Assembly: GCA_025355595.1 (NCBI GenBank)
Contig: JANXZI010000641.1
Span: 1 to 6,711, forward strand
DNA length: 6,711 bases
Direction: 5' to 3'
DNA from: Spartobacteria bacterium
Lineage (GTDB): Bacteria > Verrucomicrobiota > Verrucomicrobiia > Chthoniobacterales > Chthoniobacteraceae
Shown here: piece by piece, positions 1 to 5,626 of the stretch
Layout: each line of letters starts with the position of its first letter
Numbering within the stretch: position 1 is the stretch's first letter
The notes under the pieces: model-generated
Told to the model about the DNA's origin: nothing
What the model saw: the letters and a program-made list of their open reading frames with translations, nothing else
Databases searched by the model: none
Made by a program: the position numbers and the translations under genes

Positions 1-6
1 GAAAGG

Positions 7-22
7 GTAGGCGCGATTGGGA
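7..22 (+). repeat. Possible decayed REP unit at the window edge
   Basis: GTAG followed by GCGCGA and then GGGA matches 14 of 16 positions of the minus-strand REP unit at 5619-5604. The second hairpin arm is not recognisable here, so if this is a REP unit it has decayed by transitions. The match is short and may be chance. The rest of 1-168 holds no gene; it has one 5-bp hairpin (GCGAA-GAT-TTCGC, 37-49) and no convincing promoter. Confidence 0.25.
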
Positions 23-168
23 TATTCACTCGTGATGCGAAGATTTCGCGACTGCGTGGTTTCCTGCTTGCCTTGAACCATTAGGTTTAGGTAGTTCTCC
101 CGGCGCGCTCGTTTTGCCGGAGGGTGGTCTTTGGAAAGTGCGCGCGGAATCACAAACCCCAGAATGCG

Positions 169-834
169 ATGAGAGCGGCTCCAACATCAAAAATAGCAAG
201 GACAGGCGAGGCACCAGTGACGGTGGTGCTGGTGGATGACCATGATTCGTTGCGCGGGATGCTGCGGCTGATTCTGAATCTGGAAGGCGGCTATGAGGTA
301 GTGGGCGAGGCGGGGGGCGGGCTGGAGGCGCTGAAGGTGTGCCGGGCGGTGCGCCCGCAGATCGTGATCTTGGATCTCATGCTGCCGGAGCTGAATGGGA
401 CGCATCTGATTCGCCTCCTCAGGCATGAACCGTGGGAGGTGCGCGTGCTGGTTTACACGGGGTCGGCGGACGAGGGGGTGATGCGCGAGGCGCTTACGGA
501 GTCGCCGCATGGATTTGTGCGCAAGCAGGATTCGCTGCCGGAACTGCGTGCTGCGCTGAAGGCGGTGGCGGCGGGCGCGAGGCATTTGTCGCCGTGGTCT
601 ACGCGGCTGCTGCCTTCCAAGGCGGACGATGCGCTCAAGACGCTGTCGCCGATGGAGCGTGCGGTGCTGCAGATGCTGGCCGAGGGGCTGCACACGAAGG
701 AGGTGGCGGAGGCGCTGGGTTCATCGGTGAAGACGGCGGAGCATCATCGCCAGCATGTGAGGGACAAGCTGGGGCTGCACGATGTGGCATCGCTCACCCG
801 CTTTGCGATCCGGCACCGGATGGTGTCGGCGTAG
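169..834 (+). CDS. NarL/FixJ-family response regulator (receiver + LuxR-type HTH)
   Basis: Cytoplasmic two-component transcription regulator, 221 aa from ATG 169. Receiver domain about residues 18-140: acidic pair D23-D24 in VVLVDDHDS, predicted phosphoacceptor D69 in VILDLMLPELNG, switch T97 in VYTGS, and K119 in GFVRKQD. A LuxR/GerE helix-turn-helix fills residues 159-221 (LSPMERAVLQMLAEGLHTKEVA, then SVKTAEHHRQHVRDKLGL). The usual RER of the first helix is MER here, otherwise the domain looks intact. All catalytic receiver residues are present, so it should be phosphorylated by a histidine kinase, but no kinase is in the window and the target genes cannot be inferred. The start is uncertain. 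GTG 124 has a purine run touching it. ATG 169 has no Shine-Dalgarno. GTG 217 has a GGCGAGG run 5-8 nt upstream and would begin right at the first receiver strand. ATG 169 was preferred as the only ATG upstream of the domain. Codons are strongly G-ending (CTG, GTG, GCG), unlike the CTC-rich mutY. Confidence 0.94.
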   Translation: MRAAPTSKIARTGEAPVTVVLVDDHDSLRGMLRLILNLEGGYEVVGEAGGGLEALKVCRAVRPQIVILDLMLPELNGTHLIRLLRHEPWEVRVLVYTGSADEGVMREALTESPHGFVRKQDSLPELRAALKAVAAGARHLSPWSTRLLPSKADDALKTLSPMERAVLQMLAEGLHTKEVAEALGSSVKTAEHHRQHVRDKLGLHDVASLTRFAIRHRMVSA

Positions 835-915
835 CGTGGGGCATCCCGCGATGTGACGGTAGCGGTGCGTGTTCTGCTTGGGATGGTTCTGAGGTGCCCC
901 AAAGATGAAGCGCGT

Positions 916-934
916 GCGGAGCGGCACGCTCCGC
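916..934. terminator. Perfect 8-bp hairpin between convergent genes
   Basis: GCGGAGCG (916-923) and CGCTCCGC (927-934) form a perfect 8-bp stem with a GCA loop. It lies one base beyond the stop of the minus-strand CotH gene and 81 nt past the stop of the + strand response regulator. It could therefore terminate or protect the 3' ends of both transcripts. Neither side has a clear U-tract, so it is not a textbook intrinsic terminator. It also lacks the GTAG foot of the REP units found later in the window. A weaker inverted repeat, TGGGGCA/TGCCCCA (837-843/895-901), lies just to its left. Confidence 0.5.
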
Positions 935-935
935 C

Positions 936-2612
936 TTACTTCACCCGAACGATCTGCAGGCTCTCGGTCTGAAACCACGCCTCGCCTTTCGCCGCGCGAA
1001 GCTCCGCGACGAGGATCGTCTCACCGGCGTTCGCATCGAATTCAAAACCGACCTTCTGCCATGCGGCACTGCCGGTAAGTCCGTTCACTCCCTTGCGTTT
1101 TCCGCCGCTGATGCGCAGGCCCGCGCCGTCGCCGGTCTCGTCGCTGCCGGGCACGACATCTTTCGTCTTCACGATCGCCTCGAAGCGGTAGCGCCCCGGC
1201 TCGAGCACGACGTTCCGACGCCACGAAGCGGCTGCGGCATTGTCCGCGCGGATGTGCAGGCACGGCTTGCCGTCCACATTCTGCTCGTCGAGCGCGCCTC
1301 CGCCCTGCGCGTTCCACTGCTTTGGCCCGAGCTTGAATGTATTGTTCACCCACTCGATCGGCTTCGGCATGTCGCCAAATTGTTTTCCGATCGAGGTGAG
1401 CCGCGCGGCGACGCGGGCGCGCGCGCCAGCGATCTGCCCGTCGTAATCCTTCGCCCATTGCGGATTCGCCCGCGCGAGCGCCTCCTTCACTTTTGCGCCC
1501 TGCGCGGTGATGCGCGCCTCCCAGTCCACCGGCTTCAGGAGGTTCTCGTAGATGGCCTTCGCGACCTTCGGATAGTGCGCCTTCCAGTCGGGATTGCTCC
1601 ACACCGCCTGACCCACGAGCGAGGCGGGATCGCGCATGACGGGCCAGTTTGCATCACCGTAGATCTGATCGATCCCGTGGATGAAAAAACTCGCCTTCCC
1701 GGTCTTCGAGTCAAAGTACACACGGTAGTTGTTGCGGTTAAAATTGTAGCCGTCCCAGTGCGCGAGGAAGATCTCCATCGCGAGGCAGCGCAGGTATTCG
1801 TTCACATCGAGCCGCTCCGCGACTTTCTGCCAGCGCACCTTCGGATCACCCTCCTTGCACGCCGCGGCGAGCGCCTGGAGATCGCGCTTGTCGGCCTTGT
1901 CGCCGCCCTGCTGCTTCTCGAGGTTCCCATCAATCTCCGCAATGAAATGCCCGTCGTAGAGCGAGCCGTCCGTCCGCTCGTAAAAGTAGCTCAGGAAATC
2001 CTTCGTGAAGCTCTCCTTGAAAAGATACAGCCCCGTGTCGCGTCCGTTCCATTTCACGATCACATGCGTGCAGCGCGACGCCGGCACCTGCGCCGCGCGC
2101 GACATCTCGCCGCCGATGAATTCATTCAGCAGGCTGCCATCCTGCGCGCCGTTGTTCAGGTGGAATTTCTCCAGCCCATGATAGCGCTCGGCGCCCTTGA
2201 ACTTGTGCAGGCTCACCGTCAGCCCTGGCTTTTGATCCGGCCCCTGGAAGCTCCCCGCCGCACCCTTCAGCTTTACGGCGACGTCCTTGTACTCCGTCTT
2301 CTTCCCGTCCGGCGCAGTCTCGATCATCGTGCATTCCGCGTAGCGCCGGTGGTCCTTCTTCAGGTTCTCCCACTCCTTGGGCTGGAACTTGAATTCCAGA
2401 TGCATGACCGGCCCCGCGAAAAATTCGTCCGCGTGTTTGTGATGCTTCTCCTTTTTCCCGAGCACCGGCGGATCCGGCAGCACCTTCGCCACCGGGATCG
2501 GCGGCTGCTGCGCGGCCACCTGAGGGTTTTGCGCCGACACCACCGCTGCCGCGAATGTCACGAGCATCACGAAAAGCGACGTTGCAAAAATGCGAAGGGA
2601 ATTTCGTTTCAT
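936..2612 (-). CDS. Secreted CotH-family kinase with C-terminal beta-sandwich-like region
   Basis: Predicted exported protein of 558 aa. Residues 1-27 are a classic signal peptide (KR-rich start, hydrophobic LFVMLVTFAAAVV, cleavage expected after VSA). A Pro/Lys/His-rich linker follows to about 65. Residues about 68-350 match the CotH kinase family (B. subtilis CotH, atypical Fam20-like kinases acting outside the cytoplasm). Landmarks are VAVKLKGAAGSF (111-122), KFHLNNGAQDGSLLNEF (149-165), GLYLFKES (194-201), HWDGYNFNRNNY (285-296) and IHGIDQIYGD (311-320). D287 and D315 are the likely nucleotide/metal acidic residues. Residues about 420-558 (WVNNTFKLGPKQWN, LEPGRYRFEAIVKT) resemble a carbohydrate-binding-module or galactose-binding-like beta-sandwich, so it may bind a glycan or surface polymer. 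That part is inference. The start at ATG 2612 is set by the signal peptide; longer upstream starts would bury it. It follows rnhC by 95 nt, with a weak terminator between, so it probably has its own promoter. The substrate is unknown. Confidence 0.86.
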   Translation of the reverse strand: MKRNSLRIFATSLFVMLVTFAAAVVSAQNPQVAAQQPPIPVAKVLPDPPVLGKKEKHHKHADEFFAGPVMHLEFKFQPKEWENLKKDHRRYAECTMIETAPDGKKTEYKDVAVKLKGAAGSFQGPDQKPGLTVSLHKFKGAERYHGLEKFHLNNGAQDGSLLNEFIGGEMSRAAQVPASRCTHVIVKWNGRDTGLYLFKESFTKDFLSYFYERTDGSLYDGHFIAEIDGNLEKQQGGDKADKRDLQALAAACKEGDPKVRWQKVAERLDVNEYLRCLAMEIFLAHWDGYNFNRNNYRVYFDSKTGKASFFIHGIDQIYGDANWPVMRDPASLVGQAVWSNPDWKAHYPKVAKAIYENLLKPVDWEARITAQGAKVKEALARANPQWAKDYDGQIAGARARVAARLTSIGKQFGDMPKPIEWVNNTFKLGPKQWNAQGGGALDEQNVDGKPCLHIRADNAAAASWRRNVVLEPGRYRFEAIVKTKDVVPGSDETGDGAGLRISGGKRKGVNGLTGSAAWQKVGFEFDANAGETILVAELRAAKGEAWFQTESLQIVRVK

Positions 2613-2675
2613 CAAGGCGGGCGTTGGAAAAAATTGCGCCGCACGATATGCACCGCGGCACCATACGGCGATGGG

Positions 2676-2695
2676 AAAAAAGTGACGGTTCCGTC
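2676..2695 (-). terminator. Weak intrinsic terminator candidate after rnhC
   Basis: On the minus strand, 12 nt after the rnhC stop, GACGGAACCGTC forms a 4-bp stem with a GAAC loop (5 bp if a 2-nt loop is allowed). After two bases it is followed by a run of six T. The stem is short, so termination may be partial. If real, it separates rnhC from the downstream CotH gene. Confidence 0.35.
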
Positions 2696-2707
2696 GCATC
2701 CGCAAGC

Positions 2708-3712
2708 TCACCCGCTCTTCTTTGGCCGCCGGAAAAACGGCTTCGCCACGTGCGCGTAATCGTCGGGCGCGACCTCATGCGCCGTCTTGAAATGCACCTT
2801 CGCCACGCGCTTCAGCACATCCGGCCCGAGCTTTGCGACAAGTTCGCGGCCGATGATTTTCACGCGCGGGTCCGACGAGCCGCGCGGCAAATCCACCGCC
2901 ATGTCGCGGCTCGTGTCGCGCATCCAATTGATGAACCGCTCGCGCGCGATGATGGACGCCGCCGCGACCGCCACATCGCTCTCCGCCTTCGTCCGCGCAT
3001 CGAGCTGGATGTGCTTTGCCTTCTCGGAAAACGCCCGCTTGATCAGCGACGCGCTCGCAAATTTGTCGCTCAGCGCACGCGGGCAGTCCGGCCGCAGGTC
3101 GAGCAGGTTTTCGATTACCTTCGCGTGCCCCCAGCCGAGCATCTTGTTGAGGTTGCCGAATTTCTTGTAGAGCTCGTTGTACTTCTCCGGCCCGAGCGTG
3201 ATGCTCGTCACGAAGACACCGTCCGTCTCCCGGATTTTCTTCGCGAGTTCGCGGATGCGCAGATCGCTTCCGATGCGCTTGCTGTCCGTCACCCCCGCCT
3301 CCATCAGCGCGCGCGTATTCGTCTCATCCGTGTAAGCACCGGCGATCACGAGCGGGCCGAAAAAATCGCCCTTCCCGCTCTCGTCCACGCCGAAGTGCGG
3401 CGTGAACATCTCCGGATTGTGAACCTCCTCGTAGCCAAGCTTCGCCTCGCCGAGCACCTCCGGCTCGAGCGTGAACTGCACGAACTCCTGCGTCCCCCGC
3501 CCCTGCACCACGCACTTCGGCCCCTTCTCATACACCGCGACCGTCAGCCGATCCTTCTGTGCAAAATAAAGCGTGTAGGGCCGCTCCTCAAATTTCCACC
3601 CGCGCTCCGTCAGAAGCACGCGCAGCTTCACCGCCTGCGCATCCGTGATCGCACACGTGTGCAGCGTGATCGGTTTTGGTCCCTCGGGTTCGTCGCTCGT
3701 TTTCTTCGCCAT
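2708..3712 (-). CDS. rnhC: Ribonuclease HIII
   Basis: Cytoplasmic endonuclease that cuts the RNA strand of RNA:DNA hybrids such as R-loops and primer remnants; 334 aa, normal for the family. Residues about 15-95 form the N-terminal TBP-like substrate-binding domain (DUF3378 type), which separates HIII from HII. The catalytic RNase HII/HIII domain begins at GVDESGKGDFFGPLVIAGAY (108-127), giving the diagnostic D110-E111 and the GKG of HIII. VTDSK (141-145), the third acidic residue in SDKF (D216), the block KAESDVAVAAASIIARE (242-258) and the terminal AKVHFKT (304-310) follow in order. No key residue appears missing. The ATG at 3712 begins MAKKTSDEP and gives the expected short leader; extending upstream would run into the preceding gene in another frame. 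It lies 52 nt downstream of the scramblase-like gene on the same strand, so the two may be cotranscribed. No functional link between them is apparent. Confidence 0.96.
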   Translation of the reverse strand: MAKKTSDEPEGPKPITLHTCAITDAQAVKLRVLLTERGWKFEERPYTLYFAQKDRLTVAVYEKGPKCVVQGRGTQEFVQFTLEPEVLGEAKLGYEEVHNPEMFTPHFGVDESGKGDFFGPLVIAGAYTDETNTRALMEAGVTDSKRIGSDLRIRELAKKIRETDGVFVTSITLGPEKYNELYKKFGNLNKMLGWGHAKVIENLLDLRPDCPRALSDKFASASLIKRAFSEKAKHIQLDARTKAESDVAVAAASIIARERFINWMRDTSRDMAVDLPRGSSDPRVKIIGRELVAKLGPDVLKRVAKVHFKTAHEVAPDDYAHVAKPFFRRPKKSG

Positions 3713-3764
3713 GAAAGTCGCGCACTCTGCGCGAGCGTCCGCCAGCGTGGAAACTGAAAACCGC

Positions 3765-4385
3765 CTACTCCCCAAGCTCCAGCACGGAGCCACCGCCGCC
3801 GCCGCCTTCCTTGTACACCGTGTCAATCGCCAGCCCCGCCGCGAGGAGCAGCGTCGCCGCCGCGGAATTCGGATTGTGGACCGCCACGACGTAGTTGTCC
3901 GCCGACGTGAAAAGCTCCTTCGCGATCCCCGCCCACTTTTTCGACACCACGCCGAGTTCCTCGCCGCCCGCCGTGAGGAAGCGGAATTCCCAGCCCGTCC
4001 AATTCCCCTTAACCATCGCGACCTCATTTCCCGCCGCATCGTACACTCCGAATTTTCCCCCGAGCGTCATCAGCCGCGACTTGAAAGTGCCGATGAGCGT
4101 CCCGTCGCCCGCGAGCACTTTCACCGTCGGCCGGAAAAAGGAAAACCCGCGCGTCAGCGAAAACACAACCGGCCCGCTGATGTCCTTCCCTTCGTGGACA
4201 TCCACGCGCGTCGGAAGATTCCGCTTCGCGATGAAGAGCCCCGCGATTGCGTTGAGCGTCCCCTTTTTTTCCTTCGCCACCGCAAGCTGCTCCCCGGTCG
4301 CGCCGTCGAAAATGTCATACGTGGCGGTCAGTTTGAACACGCCGGCGTGCTCGCGAATGAGATAGGCGGGAAGGGCTGGAAGCAT
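3765..4385 (-). CDS. LURP-one-related / phospholipid-scramblase-like protein
   Basis: 206 aa, resembling the LOR/YxjI and scramblase-like family, which share the Tubby C-terminal-type beta-barrel. Visible family features in order: PAYLIREHAGVFKLTATYDIFD (6-27), the middle strand pair RPTVKVLAGDGTLIGTFKSR (85-104), FGVYDAAGNEVAMVKGNW (112-129), and WEFRFLTAGGEELGVVSKKW (132-151) followed by GIAKELFTSADNYVV (153-167). The C-terminal helix is hydrophobic (AAATLLLAAGLAIDTVY, 175-191), a common ending in this family, and is followed by six consecutive glycines (194-199). The molecular function of bacterial members is poorly defined; lipid or membrane association is a family-level inference. ATG 4385 was chosen because family members begin just before the YLIRE segment. 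An upstream in-frame ATG at 4460 would add 25 residues and nearly remove the spacer to divergent mutY. It is probably the first gene of a unit with rnhC. Confidence 0.8.
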   Translation of the reverse strand: MLPALPAYLIREHAGVFKLTATYDIFDGATGEQLAVAKEKKGTLNAIAGLFIAKRNLPTRVDVHEGKDISGPVVFSLTRGFSFFRPTVKVLAGDGTLIGTFKSRLMTLGGKFGVYDAAGNEVAMVKGNWTGWEFRFLTAGGEELGVVSKKWAGIAKELFTSADNYVVAVHNPNSAAATLLLAAGLAIDTVYKEGGGGGGSVLELGE

Positions 4386-4428
4386 GGTTGTGTTTGCGAT
4401 TGGGCTTTGAAAGAGAAACCCGCCAGCT

Positions 4429-4444
4429 AGCGACAACTGTGCCA
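4429..4444 (-). promoter_or_regulatory. Sigma-54-like promoter candidate for the scramblase-like gene
   Basis: Read on the minus strand, TGGCACAGTTGTCGCT matches the sigma-54 (RpoN) consensus TGGCACRNNNNTTGCW with one mismatch (TTGC to TCGC). The invariant GG and GC are kept at the correct 12-nt spacing. Transcription would start near 4418, leaving a leader of about 33 nt before ATG 4385. No enhancer-binding site or bEBP gene is visible in the window. The site would fall inside the coding region if the gene started at 4460. Confidence 0.3.
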
Positions 4445-4477
4445 AAATCTTTCCGTCCATCCCAAGCTGTCCGCCGA

Positions 4478-5521
4478 GTGCGCCGAGACACGGCAGCGAT
4501 CCGTTCGCTTTCGCTGAGGCTCAGTCTCCACCCGCTGCGGCGCGCGCTCGCCGCATGGTTCCGGCGCGCGGCGCGCGATCTGCCGTGGCGTCGCACGCGC
4601 GACCCGTACGCGATCCTCGTCTCGGAGATCATGCTCCAGCAGACGCAGGTCGCGACGGTGATTCCGTTCTACGCGCGCTGGCTCGCGCGCTTCCCCGACT
4701 TCGCCACGCTCGCCGCTGCGGAGGAAAGTGACGTGCTCGCCGTGTGGCAGGGCCTCGGCTACTACTCTCGCGCACGGAATCTCCACCGCGCCGCAAAGAC
4801 CGTCGTGAACTCCCATGATTGCGCGATGCCGCGCGACCCCGCGCTCATCCGCGCGCTGCCCGGCATCGGCCGCTACACCGCGGGCGCCGTCGCGAGCTTT
4901 GCCTTCGACCTGCCCGAGCCGATCGTGGATGCAAACGTCGCCCGCGTCCTCGCACGCCTGCTCGACCTGCACACGCCGATCGACAGCACCGCGGGGCAGT
5001 CCGCGCTGTGGGCCGCCGCAACCGTGCTCGTGCCGGAAAAGGGCGCGCGCATTTGCAATGGCGCACTGATGGAACTCGGCGCGCTCGTCTGCACGCCGCG
5101 CACTCCGCGCTGCGACAAGTGCCCGATCCGAAGCCACTGCGCCGCATTTGCAAACGGCACCGCCGCCTCGCTCCCGCGCAAGAAGCCGCGCCCCAAACAG
5201 GCCGAACTCGCCGAGCATTGCGCGTGGACAATCAGCCGCGGACGCGTCCTCCTCGAACAGCAGACCGGCGCACGCTGGCGCGGCCTGTGGAAACTCCCCG
5301 CGCTCCCCACCGCACCGCACACCACGCCACTGCTCACCCTCGAATATCCCTTCACGCATCATCGCGTGACGCTCAGTGTATTCGCACAGCCCGCACGATC
5401 GCCGCTCCGCGAACATTTCGCGTGGCATCCCCTCGCCTCGCTCCCCGGGGTTCCGCTCACCGCACCGCACCGCAGGGCGATTGAAAATCTCCGTAGCCGC
5501 GCTTGTCAAAGCGCGGGCTGA
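4478..5521 (+). CDS. mutY: A/G-specific adenine DNA glycosylase
   Basis: Base-excision repair enzyme that removes adenine mispaired with 8-oxoguanine; 347 aa. LPWRRTRDPYAILVSEIMLQQ contains catalytic E50, and QGLGYYSRARNLH lies at 91-103. The helix-hairpin-helix is LPGIGRYTAGA (127-137). Catalytic D151 sits in VDANVARVL, where many homologues have DGNV. The [4Fe-4S] cluster motif C-X6-C-X2-C-X5-C is complete at C205, C212, C215 and C221. A NUDIX-like 8-oxoG-recognition domain fills about 248-340 (AWTISRGRVLLEQQ; FTHHRV at 292-297 is the usual H-containing recognition loop). The start is uncertain: there is no ATG in frame upstream of LPWR, and GTG 4478 gives a leader of normal length. TTG 4388 and GTG 4439 would add atypical Arg-rich residues. 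The last nine codons and the TGA lie inside a palindromic repeat (5492-5524), so the RSRACQSAG tail is repeat-derived. The gene is divergent from the scramblase-like gene. Confidence 0.96.
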   Translation: MRRDTAAIRSLSLRLSLHPLRRALAAWFRRAARDLPWRRTRDPYAILVSEIMLQQTQVATVIPFYARWLARFPDFATLAAAEESDVLAVWQGLGYYSRARNLHRAAKTVVNSHDCAMPRDPALIRALPGIGRYTAGAVASFAFDLPEPIVDANVARVLARLLDLHTPIDSTAGQSALWAAATVLVPEKGARICNGALMELGALVCTPRTPRCDKCPIRSHCAAFANGTAASLPRKKPRPKQAELAEHCAWTISRGRVLLEQQTGARWRGLWKLPALPTAPHTTPLLTLEYPFTHHRVTLSVFAQPARSPLREHFAWHPLASLPGVPLTAPHRRAIENLRSRACQSAG

Positions 5522-5524
5522 TCC
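5492..5524 (+). repeat. Single REP unit overlapping the mutY 3' end
   Basis: GTAG (5493-5496) is directly followed by a perfect 8-bp stem, CCGCGCTT (5497-5504) with AAGCGCGG (5509-5516), and a GTCA loop. GGCTGATCC follows. The GTAG foot plus hairpin is the layout of REP elements recognised by RAYT transposases. The unit starts exactly on a mutY codon boundary (CGT, 5492) and contains the mutY TGA (5519-5521). Its first nine bases (CGTAGCCGC) and last nine (GGCTGATCC) are identical to those of the unit at 5626-5658, while the 15 bases between differ. No inverted partner was found before 5571. Confidence 0.7.
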
Positions 5525-5536
5525 AGAACGCGGAGA

Positions 5537-5553
5537 GCGGAATGTTTTTCCGC
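5537..5553. other. Small hairpin downstream of mutY
   Basis: GCGGAA (5537-5542) and TTCCGC (5548-5553) form a perfect 6-bp stem with a 5-nt TGTTT loop, 15 nt past the mutY stop. There is no T-run after it on the + strand, so it is at best a weak terminator or a 3'-end stabiliser. It has no GTAG foot and is not counted as a REP unit. Confidence 0.4.
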
Positions 5554-5571
5554 AAGGTGCGCGCCATCCCC

Positions 5572-5619
5572 GTAGGCGCGCTCGGGAAAGCGCGACCGCG
5601 ACCTCCCGGTCGCGCCTAC
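5572..5619. repeat. Inverted REP pair (BIME-like), 48 bp
   Basis: Two convergent GTAGG-hairpin units. The + unit is GTAG 5572-5575, G, then CGCGCT (5577-5582) pairing with AGCGCG (5589-5594). The minus unit is GTAG reading 5619-5616, G, then a 7-bp stem CGCGACC/GGTCGCG (5614-5608 with 5603-5597) and a GGGA loop. The units are 2 bp apart. The whole element can also fold as one long palindrome: GTAGGCGCG (5572-5580) with CGCGCCTAC (5611-5619), then CGGGA/TCCCG (5583-5587/5604-5608). Two inverted REPs in close pairing is the BIME arrangement. No transposase is encoded nearby. Confidence 0.72.
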
Positions 5620-5626
5620 AATTTTC

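Noticed and set aside
81..91. TTAGGTTTAGG, a telomere-like tandem.
   Set aside because: Only two imperfect short units; no meaning in this context.
1254..2759. A long open + strand frame of about 500 codons opposite the CotH gene.
   Set aside because: It is the antisense shadow of a GC-rich gene: Arg/Leu/His-rich with no domain. The minus strand encodes a signal peptide and CotH motifs.
3713..4039. An N-terminal extension of RNase HIII up to 4039.
   Set aside because: The extension is Arg/Ser-rich out-of-frame translation of the scramblase-like gene; MAKKTSDEP at 3712 gives the family's normal length.
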